Origin: CAZCQG01 sp964500775
GTDB lineage: Bacteria > Campylobacterota > Campylobacteria > Campylobacterales > CAZCQG01
Reading direction: 5' to 3'
Assembly (NCBI GenBank): GCA_964500775.1
Contig: CAZCQG010000026.1
Span: forward strand, 1 to 29,955
Length of the DNA: 29,955 bases
How positions within the stretch are numbered: position 1 is the first letter of the stretch; each line of letters opens with the position of its first letter. The notes beneath the pieces were generated by a model. It was not told the DNA's origin, made no database searches, and saw nothing but the letters and a program-made list of their open reading frames with translations. Made by a program: the position numbers and the translations under genes. Of this stretch, positions 1 to 7,800 are shown piece after piece.

Positions 1-111
1 CTTGACTGACAAAAACTTCACATCAAAAGCTTTCCATAAAAATGATCATTTCAAGCAAATACAGGCAATCAGTTGTTTTTATTGTATTGGCAAATAAAGA
101 TATAGAGCAAT
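1..111. other. Upstream non-coding region
   Basis: No convincing coding sequence is visible. The stretch is AT-rich and contains a perfect 12-base palindrome, AAATGATCATTT, at 40-51, which could be an operator or the remnant of an upstream gene's terminator. A TATAGA sequence at 101-106 lies just upstream of the tRNA-Thr gene, but no well-spaced -35 element is seen, so I do not call it a promoter with confidence. Confidence 0.4.
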
Positions 112-186
112 GCCCAGATGGCTCAGTGGCAGAGCACTTCCTTGGTAAGGAAGAGGTCGGCGGTTCAATCCCGCTTATGGGCTCCA
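112..186 (+). tRNA. tRNA-Thr (anticodon GGU)
   Basis: The sequence folds as a cloverleaf. The anticodon stem CTTCC/GGAAG encloses loop TTGGTAA with anticodon GGT, which reads ACC and ACU threonine codons. The T arm has the TTCAATC loop, and CCA is encoded at 184-186. The acceptor stem GCCCAGA/TATGGGC has one G-A mismatch at the sixth pair. It precedes tuf, an arrangement also known in other bacteria where threonine tRNA lies upstream of an EF-Tu gene, so it may share a transcript with tuf. Confidence 0.93.
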
Positions 187-217
187 CCTAAACGGAGCCC
201 AAAGACACGGCTGGGCT
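178..217 (+). promoter_or_regulatory. Alternative hairpins joining the tRNA-Thr 3' end to the tuf leader
   Basis: TGGGCTCC at 178-185, the 3' end of tRNA-Thr, is perfectly complementary to GGAGCCCA at 194-201 across an 8-base loop. AGCCCA at 196-201 can instead pair with TGGGCT at 212-217. The two structures exclude each other, and the first also competes with the folded tRNA acceptor stem. No U-run follows either one, so a strong intrinsic terminator is unlikely. This could be a processing element or a weak attenuator ahead of tuf; the function is inferred. Confidence 0.45.
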
Positions 218-243
218 TAATGATATTTTGGTTCTAACTATTG

Positions 244-249
244 TAGAAT
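244..249 (+). promoter_or_regulatory. Putative -10 box for tuf
   Basis: TAGAAT at 244-249 resembles the sigma-70 family -10 consensus TATAAT and lies 36 bases before the tuf start. No clear TTGACA-like -35 is present, which is usual for Campylobacterota vegetative promoters, where AT-rich periodic signals replace the -35. The tuf Shine-Dalgarno GAGGAG lies at 274-279. Confidence 0.4.
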
Positions 250-285
250 TCGACTTTTTAATTTAACTTTACAGAGGAGAAAAGG

Positions 286-1485
286 ATGGCTAAAGAGAAG
301 TTTGTCAAAAACAAACCACACGTAAACATCGGTACTATCGGTCACGTTGACCACGGTAAAACAACGCTAAGTGCAGCAATTTCTGCGGTACTAGCTACAA
401 AAGGTCTTTGCGAGCTTAAAGATTACGATGCAATCGATAACGCTCCTGAAGAGAGAGAAAGAGGTATTACTATCGCTACTTCTCACATCGAATATGAAAC
501 AGAGAACAGACACTACGCGCACGTTGACTGCCCAGGGCACGCCGACTACGTTAAAAACATGATTACCGGTGCTGCTCAAATGGACGGTGCTATCCTAGTT
601 GTTTCTGCAGCTGATGGTCCAATGCCCCAAACAAGAGAGCACATCCTTCTTGCTAGACAAGTAGGTGTTCCTTATATCGTTGTTTTCATGAACAAAGAAG
701 ATATGGTTGACGATCCTGAACTACTTGAACTAGTAGAAATGGAAATTAGAGAGCTTCTAAGCAGCTATGATTTCCCTGGTGATGACACCCCTATCGTTGC
801 CGGTTCTGCACTTAAAGCGCTAGAAGAAGCAAAAACAGGAACACTCGGAGCATGGTCTGAAAAAGTTGTAAAACTTATGTCAGAAGTAGATGCTTATATC
901 CCTACACCTGAAAGAGATACCGAAAAAACTTTCCTTATGCCTATCGAAGACGTTTTCTCTATCGCAGGTAGAGGTACTGTTGTTACAGGTAGAATCGAAA
1001 GAGGTAGAATTAAAGTAGGCGAAGAGATCGAAATCGTAGGTATCCACGCTACACAAAAAACAACCGTTACCGGTGTTGAGATGTTCAGAAAAGAACTTGA
1101 TCAAGGTGAAGCGGGAGATAACGTAGGTATTCTTCTTAGAGGTACTAAAAAAGATGATGTTGAGAGAGGTATGGTTCTTTGTAAGCCGGGCTCAATCACT
1201 CCTCATACAGAATTTGAAGGTGAAATATACGTTCTAAGCAAAGATGAAGGCGGTAGACATACTCCTTTCTTCAACGGCTATAGACCACAATTTTACGTAA
1301 GAACAACTGACGTTACCGGTTCTATTACACTTCCAGAAGGTGTAGAAATGGTAATGCCGGGCGACAACGTGAAAATCACTGTTACACTTATCGCTCCTAT
1401 CGCTCTTGAAGACGGTACGAGATTCGCGATCAGAGAAGGTGGTAGAACCGTTGGTGCGGGTGTTGTAACAAAAATCATCAAGTAA
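286..1485 (+). CDS. tuf: Translation elongation factor Tu
   Basis: EF-Tu is the cytoplasmic GTPase that delivers aminoacyl-tRNA to the ribosomal A site. The 399-residue product has the expected family length. Its GTPase motifs are G1 GHVDHGKT at residues 19-26, G3 DCPGH, G4 NKED and a following SALKAL, and the beta-barrel domains 2 and 3 follow (for example GRGTVVTGRIERG). The start is supported by Shine-Dalgarno GAGGAG at 274-279, six bases upstream. It heads the cluster tuf, rpmG, tRNA-Trp, secE, nusG. A hairpin just after the stop may lower read-through and help set the high EF-Tu level relative to downstream genes. Only one tuf gene is visible here. The assignment is essentially certain. 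Confidence 0.99.
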   Translation: MAKEKFVKNKPHVNIGTIGHVDHGKTTLSAAISAVLATKGLCELKDYDAIDNAPEERERGITIATSHIEYETENRHYAHVDCPGHADYVKNMITGAAQMDGAILVVSAADGPMPQTREHILLARQVGVPYIVVFMNKEDMVDDPELLELVEMEIRELLSSYDFPGDDTPIVAGSALKALEEAKTGTLGAWSEKVVKLMSEVDAYIPTPERDTEKTFLMPIEDVFSIAGRGTVVTGRIERGRIKVGEEIEIVGIHATQKTTVTGVEMFRKELDQGEAGDNVGILLRGTKKDDVERGMVLCKPGSITPHTEFEGEIYVLSKDEGGRHTPFFNGYRPQFYVRTTDVTGSITLPEGVEMVMPGDNVKITVTLIAPIALEDGTRFAIREGGRTVGAGVVTKIIK

Positions 1486-1492
1486 TTTTGAT

Positions 1493-1520
1493 TCGGCTGC
1501 GGGGTTTTTCCCCTCGCCGA
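1493..1520 (+). terminator. Hairpin between tuf and rpmG
   Basis: TCGGC (1493-1497) pairs with GCCGA (1516-1520), and GGGG (1501-1504) pairs with CCCC (1510-1513) around a TTTTT loop, with a small internal loop TGC/TC. No U-tract follows (TAAAAGG), so this is more likely a partial terminator, 3'-end stabiliser or processing site than a full stop. It lies between the abundantly expressed tuf and the less demanded rpmG and secE. Confidence 0.5.
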
Positions 1521-1535
1521 TAAAAGGCAATAATT

Positions 1536-1694
1536 ATGAAAGTAAAAATAGGTTTGAAATGTGCAGAGTGCAGTGAGATAAACTATAGCACTACAAAAAA
1601 CTCTAAAACGCACACTGAAAAGTTAGAGATGAAAAAGTTTTGTCCTAGAGACAACAAACATACTCTTCACAAAGAGATAAAACTAAAAAGCTAA
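1536..1694 (+). CDS. rpmG: 50S ribosomal protein L33
   Basis: This 52-residue protein begins MKVKIGLKCAECSEINYST and ends HKEIKLKS, a clear match to the L33 family, a small component of the large ribosomal subunit near the E site. A Shine-Dalgarno AAAGG at 1523-1527 supports the ATG. The zinc ribbon is incomplete: the first CxxC pair is present at residues 9 and 12, but the second is reduced to a single cysteine in CPRD (Cys36), whereas four-cysteine L33 proteins have CPxC. I recall the same feature in Helicobacter L33, so it is probably lineage-typical rather than damage. The gene lies between tuf and tRNA-Trp, as in related genomes. Confidence 0.96.
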   Translation: MKVKIGLKCAECSEINYSTTKNSKTHTEKLEMKKFCPRDNKHTLHKEIKLKS

Positions 1695-1714
1695 GAAAAT
1701 TTTCTTGGCTTTAT

Positions 1715-1790
1715 AGGTCAGTAGCTCCAATGGTAGAGCATCGGTCTCCAAAACCGAGTGATGGGGGTTCGAGTCCCTCCTGGCCTGCCA
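1715..1790 (+). tRNA. tRNA-Trp (anticodon CCA)
   Basis: This 76-base cloverleaf has acceptor stem AGGTCAG/CTGGCCT with one G-U pair, an anticodon loop containing CCA that reads UGG, the TTCGAGT T loop, discriminator G and an encoded 3' CCA at 1788-1790. It lies 20 bases after rpmG and 16 bases before secE, so it is probably cotranscribed and released by RNase P processing. tRNA-Trp next to secE is common in this phylum. Confidence 0.97.
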
Positions 1791-1806
1791 TTAGAAAAGG
1801 GCAAAA

Positions 1807-1989
1807 ATGAAGAAATTGGTATCTTTTTATAGATTTTCTAAAGAGGAATTATACAAGGTTATATTTCCTACTAAAGAGCAAATTAGAAATGCTTTTATAT
1901 CGGTTATAGTAGTTGTTACGGTTGTTACTATTTTTTTAGGACTAATTGATCTAATCTTTTCCGCAACCGTATCGGGAATCCTAAAATAA
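1807..1989 (+). CDS. secE: Preprotein translocase subunit SecE
   Basis: SecE is the small essential inner-membrane subunit that clamps SecY in the SecYEG protein export channel. The 60-residue product is the short single-span form. A basic amphipathic N-terminal half (KEELYKVIFPTKEQ) holds the conserved region that contacts SecY, and one hydrophobic segment follows at about residues 31-55 (FISVIVVVTVVTIFLGLIDL). AAAGGG at 1796-1801 supports the ATG. It is followed 15 bases later by nusG, the almost universal secE-nusG pairing, which strengthens a call that would be weak on such a short sequence alone. Confidence 0.95.
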   Translation: MKKLVSFYRFSKEELYKVIFPTKEQIRNAFISVIVVVTVVTIFLGLIDLIFSATVSGILK

Positions 1990-2004
1990 AAAAAGAGGGT
2001 AGAT

Positions 2005-2535
2005 ATGGCTCAAGAATGGTATGCGATACAAACATATTCCGGCAGCGAACTTAGCGTAAAGAGAGCTATCGAAAACCTCGTAAAAGAGTGGGGAATCGAA
2101 GAGAGATTCTCCGAGATAATCGTTCCTACCGAAGATGTCATCGAGGTGAAGAATAATAAGAAAAAAATAACCGAGAGAAGTTTGTATCCGGGGTATGTGT
2201 TTATAAAAGTAGATCTTAATACCGATCTCTGGCATAAAATACAATCGCTTCCAAAAGTCGGAAGATTCATCGGTGAGTCAAAAAAACCTACCGCACTAAG
2301 TGAAAAAGATATTAATCTCATTTTGGAAAAGGTTAAAAATAGAGCCGCTCCAAAACCCAAAGTATCGTTTGATACAGGTGAAGTGGTGCGAATCATCGAA
2401 GGACCTTTTGCGAACTTTACCGGTACAGTAGAGGATTATGACATGGAGCATAGAAAACTTAAGCTAAACGTCTCTATTTTCGGTAGAAGTACCCCGATAG
2501 AGATTCTCTATTCCCAAGTAGAAAAGATTATTTAA
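2005..2535 (+). CDS. nusG: Transcription termination/antitermination factor NusG
   Basis: NusG binds the clamp of RNA polymerase, suppresses pausing and links polymerase to Rho or to ribosomal protein S10. The 176-residue product starts AQEWYAIQTYSGSE, the family signature of the NGN domain (about residues 1-120, including LYPGYVFIKVDLN). It ends with a KOW domain from about residue 125 (EGPFANFTGTVEDYD) to the C-terminus (RSTPIEILYSQVEKI). A GAGGG Shine-Dalgarno precedes the ATG. It is flanked by secE and rplK in the classic order and is surely cotranscribed with them. Confidence 0.98.
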   Translation: MAQEWYAIQTYSGSELSVKRAIENLVKEWGIEERFSEIIVPTEDVIEVKNNKKKITERSLYPGYVFIKVDLNTDLWHKIQSLPKVGRFIGESKKPTALSEKDINLILEKVKNRAAPKPKVSFDTGEVVRIIEGPFANFTGTVEDYDMEHRKLKLNVSIFGRSTPIEILYSQVEKII

Positions 2536-2564
2536 ATTAATACAAAAGATATAAGGATTAAATT

Positions 2565-2990
2565 ATGGCAAAAAAAGTTGTTGGTGAGATAAAGCTACAA
2601 ATACCTGCCGGTGCGGCTAACCCATCTCCTCCAGTCGGTCCAGCTTTGGGTCAAAGAGGCGTTAATATTATGGAATTTTGTAAAGCTTTCAATGAGAAAA
2701 CAAAAGAGTTTTCAGGTTTTACTATCCCAGTTGTTATTACGGTATATGCCGACAAAAGTTTTACTTTTATCACAAAACAGCCACCGGTAACAGATCTTAT
2801 CAAAAAAGCTTCAGGCGTTAAAAAAGGAAGTGACAACCCACTTAAAAATAAAGTCGGAAAGCTCACTAAAGCACAAGTTGACGAGATCGTAAAAAGAAAA
2901 ATAGTAGACCTAAACACCGACGATGCTGATCAAGCTGCTAGATCCATTATGGGTAGCGCTAGAAGCATGGGTATAGAAATAATAGATTAA
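2565..2990 (+). CDS. rplK: 50S ribosomal protein L11
   Basis: L11 forms the GTPase-associated centre with 23S rRNA helices 43-44 and takes part in factor binding and stringent-response sensing. The 141-residue product carries the N-terminal signature QIPAGAANPSPPVGPALGQR and, in the C-terminal RNA-binding domain, the sequence ending AARSIMGSARSMGIEI. A Shine-Dalgarno AAGGA at 2553-2557 supports the ATG. rplA follows after 14 bases. L11 and L1 are usually expressed together and repressed by free L1. Confidence 0.99.
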   Translation: MAKKVVGEIKLQIPAGAANPSPPVGPALGQRGVNIMEFCKAFNEKTKEFSGFTIPVVITVYADKSFTFITKQPPVTDLIKKASGVKKGSDNPLKNKVGKLTKAQVDEIVKRKIVDLNTDDADQAARSIMGSARSMGIEIID

Positions 2991-3004
2991 TCCGGAGTTG
3001 CACA

Positions 3005-3706
3005 ATGAAAAAAGTAGGAAAAAGATTAAATTCACTTTTAGAAAAACTAGATAGAGAAAGAGTTTACACACTTTCAGAATCTGCTACGGCAGTAAAAGGA
3101 CTTAAGAGCGCGAAATTTGACGAAAGCGTCGAGATCGCGCTAAGACTAGGTGTTGACCCTAGACACGCAGACCAAATGGTAAGAGGCGCAGTTGTGCTTC
3201 CTCACGGAACAGGTAAGAAAGTTAGAGTTGCCGTGATTGCTAAAGGTGAAAAAGCCACAGAAGCTATGAAAGCAGGTGCCGATGTTGCAGGTGCCGATGA
3301 CTTGGTAGCTGAAATACAAGGCGGTAGACTTGATTTTGACATCGTTATCGCTACACCTGATATGATGGCGCTAGTCGGTAAAGTAGGGAGAATCCTCGGG
3401 CCAAAAGGTCTTATGCCTAACCCCAAAACCGGAACCGTTACGATGGATGTAAAAAAAGCTGTAACAAACGCAAAAAGCGGTCAAGTGAACTTTAGGGTTG
3501 ACAAAAAAGGGAACATTCACGCCCCTGTAGGAAAAGTGAGTTTCGATACCGTAAAAATTGAAGAAAATATTGCAGAATTCGTAAGAGCAATCAATAAAAG
3601 CAAGCCTTCAACATCAAAAGGCAAATATATAAGAAACGCAGCTATATCACTTACAATGAGTCCTTCATTGAAAATGGACGCACAAGAGTTGATGGATCTA
3701 AGATAA
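3005..3706 (+). CDS. rplA: 50S ribosomal protein L1
   Basis: L1 forms the mobile stalk that moves deacylated tRNA out of the E site, and it represses translation of the L11-L1 message. The 233-residue protein has the conserved GRILGPKGLMPNPKTGTV segment in its second domain and the KSGQVNFRVDKKGNIH region used in RNA contact. GGAG at 2993-2996 precedes the ATG. The 103-base gap after it holds the L10 leader rather than another gene. Confidence 0.99.
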   Translation: MKKVGKRLNSLLEKLDRERVYTLSESATAVKGLKSAKFDESVEIALRLGVDPRHADQMVRGAVVLPHGTGKKVRVAVIAKGEKATEAMKAGADVAGADDLVAEIQGGRLDFDIVIATPDMMALVGKVGRILGPKGLMPNPKTGTVTMDVKKAVTNAKSGQVNFRVDKKGNIHAPVGKVSFDTVKIEENIAEFVRAINKSKPSTSKGKYIRNAAISLTMSPSLKMDAQELMDLR

Positions 3707-3719
3707 TCTCTTAGTCCGT

Positions 3720-3809
3720 TTTTTATCTTAGACTAGAGACTGAAGGGGAGAATGACTTAAATTCCCTTTTGGGAGCCCTTCATAAGTCTGGGTCGGAAAG
3801 GAGGTTAAA
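3720..3809 (+). promoter_or_regulatory. Ribosomal protein L10 leader RNA
   Basis: This gap between rplA and rplJ has the layout of the L10 leader, where L10-(L7/L12) binds its own mRNA to repress translation. AGACT (3737-3741) pairs with AGTCT (3785-3789), and GAAGGG (3742-3747) pairs with CCCTTC (3776-3781). The unpaired bases on the 3' side (ATAA, 3782-3785 region) fit the kink-turn seen in the family. Inside, TCCC (3763-3766) and GGGA (3771-3774) form a small TTTT-looped hairpin. The Shine-Dalgarno GGAGG at 3800-3804 follows directly, so folding could control access to it. Structure read by eye. Confidence 0.8.
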
Positions 3810-4319
3810 TTGACAAGAGCTGAAAAGAAAGAAGTAATCGAGTATCTTACCTCTGAATTCCAAGCATGCGCAGGCGTTATCGTTTGTGACTATAAAGGTC
3901 TAACGGTAAGACAACTTGAAGCAGTAAGAAAAAAAGCTAGAGCTGCACAAGCTAAAGTGCAAATAGCAAAAAACACACTCGCTTCTATTGCCTTAAACGC
4001 AAGTGGGATAGAGAATCCCGAGCTGAAAGATACAAACGTTTTTCTATGGTCTGATGACCAAGTTTCTCTCGCTAAACTTGCCGTAGAATGTGCAAAAGAT
4101 TTCGAGAAGAAATTTGTTGTTAAATCAGGATTCGTAGACGGTGCAGCCGTAAGTGCAGATCAGATAGAAGCAATATCCAAGCTCCCTTCAAGAGAAGAGC
4201 TTATCGGTATGTTACTTTCTGTATGGAACGCGCCGCTTAGAAATATGGCTACCGTGCTCTCTGCTCCATTGCGAGATATGGTTACGGTTTTGGATAATTA
4301 CAAAAATACAAAAGAATAA
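3810..4319 (+). CDS. rplJ: 50S ribosomal protein L10
   Basis: L10 anchors L7/L12 dimers to the ribosome at the stalk base and autoregulates its operon. The 169-residue product begins TRAEKKEVIEYLTSEF and contains VIVCDYKGLTVRQLEAVR and the QIAKNTLASIAL segment of the rRNA-binding domain; the C-terminal helix that binds L7/L12 follows. The start is a TTG codon, chosen because the strong Shine-Dalgarno GGAGG lies five bases upstream and homologous sequence begins right there. A rare start plus a structured leader fits translational control of this gene. rplL follows after 23 bases. Confidence 0.98.
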   Translation: MTRAEKKEVIEYLTSEFQACAGVIVCDYKGLTVRQLEAVRKKARAAQAKVQIAKNTLASIALNASGIENPELKDTNVFLWSDDQVSLAKLAVECAKDFEKKFVVKSGFVDGAAVSADQIEAISKLPSREELIGMLLSVWNAPLRNMATVLSAPLRDMVTVLDNYKNTKE

Positions 4320-4342
4320 AAAATACATTTAGGAGAAATACA

Positions 4343-4729
4343 ATGGCAGTAACAAAAGCTGATATATTAGAAGCAATAGCAAGTATGACCGTTCTTGAAC
4401 TTTCAGAACTAGTAAAAGAATTCGAAGAAAAATTCGGAGTATCTGCTGCGCCGGTAATGGCTGCAGGTATGATGCCAATGGCCGGTGGAGCTGCTCCTGC
4501 AGCTGCTGCTGAAGAAAAAACAGAATTTGATGTTGTTCTTACAAGTGCAGGCGACAAAAAAATCAACGTTATTAAAGTAATGAGAGAAGTAACAGGTCTA
4601 GGTCTTAAAGAGGCTAAAGACGCAGTTGAAGGTACACCGCACACAATTAAAGAGGGTGTAAACAAAGCAGATGCTGAAGCTATCAAAGCAAAATTTGAAG
4701 CTGAAGGCGCAAAAGTAGAAATCAAGTAA
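4343..4729 (+). CDS. rplL: 50S ribosomal protein L7/L12
   Basis: L7/L12 is the multicopy stalk protein that recruits translational GTPases. The 128-residue product has an N-terminal dimerisation region (residues 1-35), a hinge rich in Ala, Met and Gly (APVMAAGMMPMAGGAAPAAA, about 37-56) and the C-terminal factor-binding domain with the conserved GLGLKEAKDAVEG. Shine-Dalgarno AGGAG at 4331-4335 fits the ATG. It is cotranscribed with rplJ and followed by a hairpin before rpoBC, matching the need for about four copies of L7/L12 per L10. Confidence 0.99.
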   Translation: MAVTKADILEAIASMTVLELSELVKEFEEKFGVSAAPVMAAGMMPMAGGAAPAAAAEEKTEFDVVLTSAGDKKINVIKVMREVTGLGLKEAKDAVEGTPHTIKEGVNKADAEAIKAKFEAEGAKVEIK

Positions 4730-4752
4730 TTTTATTTGATTCTTTTTTTTAC

Positions 4753-4777
4753 GGGTCGGACTAGTTCCGACCCTTTT
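4753..4777 (+). terminator. Attenuator-type terminator between rplL and rpoBC
   Basis: GGGTCGGA (4753-4760) and TCCGACCC (4766-4773) form a perfect 8-pair GC-rich stem with a five-base loop, followed by TTTT at 4774-4777. A T8 run lies upstream at 4743-4750. It lies in the same position as the E. coli rplL-rpoB attenuator, which limits read-through into the polymerase genes. Partial termination here would explain ribosomal proteins being made in excess of polymerase. Confidence 0.75.
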
Positions 4778-4816
4778 CTCATAATTCTTCCAAAATTCCA
4801 CTTACAGAGGTAAAAT

Positions 4817-7800
4817 ATGCCAACTACGTTAAAATCAGGTAACAGATTAAGAGTTGACTTTACCAAAATCGATCAAAATATCCAGGTACCGAACCTATTG
4901 CAATTGCAAAGAAATAGTTATGATACGTTTATAGGTGCTACGGGCGATGATAATAGCGGCATACAAAAAGTATTTAAATCAATTTTTCCAATTCATGACG
5001 CGCAAAATAGAATCACCCTTGAATATGCTGGATGCGAGTACGGTAAACCAAAATATACAGTTAGAGAAGCCATGGAAAGGGGACTTACGTACTCTATTCC
5101 ATTGAAGATCAAAGTAAGATTGGTACTTTGGGAGAGAGATGAAAAAACGGGTGAAAAACTCGGTGTCAAAGATATAAAAGAACAATCAATATTTATTCGC
5201 GAAATCCCTTTGATGACCGATAGAACCTCATTTATCATTAACGGTGTCGAGAGAGTCGTCGTCAATCAGCTCCACAGAAGTCCGGGCGTTATCTTTAAAG
5301 AAGAGGAATCCAATACCTCTTCAAGCAAACTCGTCTATACGGGGCAAATAATCCCAGACAGAGGCTCTTGGCTCTACTTCGAGTATGACGCGAAAGACGT
5401 GCTTTATGTAAGAATCAACAAAAGAAGAAAAGTTCCCGTAACGATTCTCTTTAGAGCGCTAGGATACAGCAAACAAGACATTATTAAAATGTTCTACCCG
5501 ATTCTCAACATCAAAGCGGTCGATAATAAATTTCTTATCCCTTTCAATCCCGATGATTTCGTAGGAAGGCTAGAGTTTGATTTGAAAGACGAGAACGGAG
5601 AACTCATCGTTGCCGCCGGTAAAAGATTGACTGCGAAAAAAGCAAAATCACTTTTGGAAAGCGGTATAAAATTCATCGAATATCCGCTTGAGACATTATT
5701 GGATAGATGCTTGGCGACTCCTATTTATAATATGGAGAGCGGCGAAGTTATTTATGACACACTTACGCAACTTGACGAAGGAAAACTCAAGAAAATCCTA
5801 GAAAACGGTATTACCGAGTTTGAAATAGCAAACGACATCGCGACGGGCGTGGATAGATCGATCATCAACTCTTTCCTAGCCGATAACGAATCGATAAAAT
5901 TGCTCAAACAGACCGAAAAAATCGAAGACGAAAACGACCTTGCAAGCATCAGAATCTACAAAGTAATGCGACCGGGTGAGCCTGTAACAAGGGATGCCGC
6001 GAAGATTTTCGTACAACAATTGTTCTTTGATTCCGAACGATACGATCTTACCAAAGTGGGTAGGATGAAGATGAACCACAAACTCGGTCTTAAAGTGCCG
6101 GAGTATGTAACGGTTCTTACCTATGAAGACATCGTCAAAACCGTAAAATATCTTGTAAAAGTGAAAAACGGACAAGGGCAGATAGACGACAGAGATCACT
6201 TGGGAAATAGAAGAATCCGAGCTATCGGTGAGCTTTTGGCAAACGAACTTCACACAGGTCTAGTCAAAATGCAAAAAGCGATTCGCGACAAGCTCACTAC
6301 TATGAGCGGTGCGCTAGATGAGCTTATGCCGCATGATTTGATTAACTCAAAAATGATTACGACTACGATTCTAGAATTCTTCACGGGCGGACAGTTGTCT
6401 CAGTTTATGGATCAAACCAATCCGCTTTCCGAAATCACCCACAAAAGAAGACTTTCGGCGCTTGGTGAGGGCGGTCTTGTAAAAGAGCGAGCAGGATTTG
6501 AAGTGCGTGACGTGCACCCGACACATTACGGAAGAATCTGTCCTGTTGAAACACCGGAAGGTCAAAACATCGGTCTTATCAACACCCTTTCTACCTATGC
6601 TAAAGTAAACGACCTCGGATTTATCGAAGCACCGTATAAAAAAGTAGACAACGGCAAAGTCACCGATGAAATCGTCTATTTGACGGCTACGCAAGAAGAG
6701 GGGCTTGTCATCGCTCCTGCAAGTACGAAGCTTAATACTGAAGGCGGTATAAAAGAGGATTTGATCGAAGCTAGGATAAACGGCGAGATTATCCTTACGG
6801 AGAAAGCAAAAGTAAACCTAATCGACCTTAGTCCAAGAATGGTCGTCGGGGTTGCAGCTTCGCTTATTCCGTTCCTTGAACACGATGATGCCAACAGGGC
6901 GCTTATGGGTTCAAACATGCAGCGACAAGCAGTTCCGCTCCTAAGAACTTCCGCACCTATGGTCGGTACGGGTATAGAAAAAATCGTGGCAAGAGATTCT
7001 TGGGAAGCGATTAAAGCCGAAAGAGGCGGTATAGTCGAGAAAGTAGACGCAAAAAGCGTTTATATCCTCGGCGAAGATGAAGAGGGTGCGTTTATCGATC
7101 ACTACTCTTTGCAGAAAAATCTTAGAACCAACCAAAATACGAGCTTCTCGCAGTACCCTATAGTAAAAAAAGGTGAAGCTATCGAAGCGGGTCAAGTACT
7201 TGCCGATGGTCCAAACATGGATAATGGAGAGCTTGCACTCGGGAAAAACATTCGAGTTGCATTTATGCCTTGGAACGGCTATAACTTCGAAGATGCTATC
7301 GTCGTGAGCGAAAAAATCATCAAAGACGATACGTTTACGTCGGTACACATCTACGAAAAAGAGCTAGAAGCTAGAGAGCTTAAGCACGGTGTCGAGGAAG
7401 TAACTAGAGATATTCCAAACGTGCGTGAAGAAGAACTCGTCCACCTTGATGACAGCGGTATTATCAAAATCGGTACATACGTGAAACCGGGTATGATTTT
7501 AGTCGGTAAAGTATCCCCTAAAGGTGAGGTAAAACCAACTCCTGAAGAGCGATTGCTTCGAGCGATATTCGGTGAAAAAGCGGGACACGTAGTGAATAAA
7601 TCACTCTACTGCCCACCTTCACTCGAAGGTATCGTTGTTGATGTGAAAATATTCACAAAAAAGGGATATGAGAAAGATCAACGATCGGTAGATTCTTATG
7701 AAGTCGAAAAGAACAAACTTGACCTCGAACACCACGATAAGCTTATTATGCTTGATAGAGAAGAGATGCTTCGTGTTACCTCTTTACTCTCAAAAGCGAA

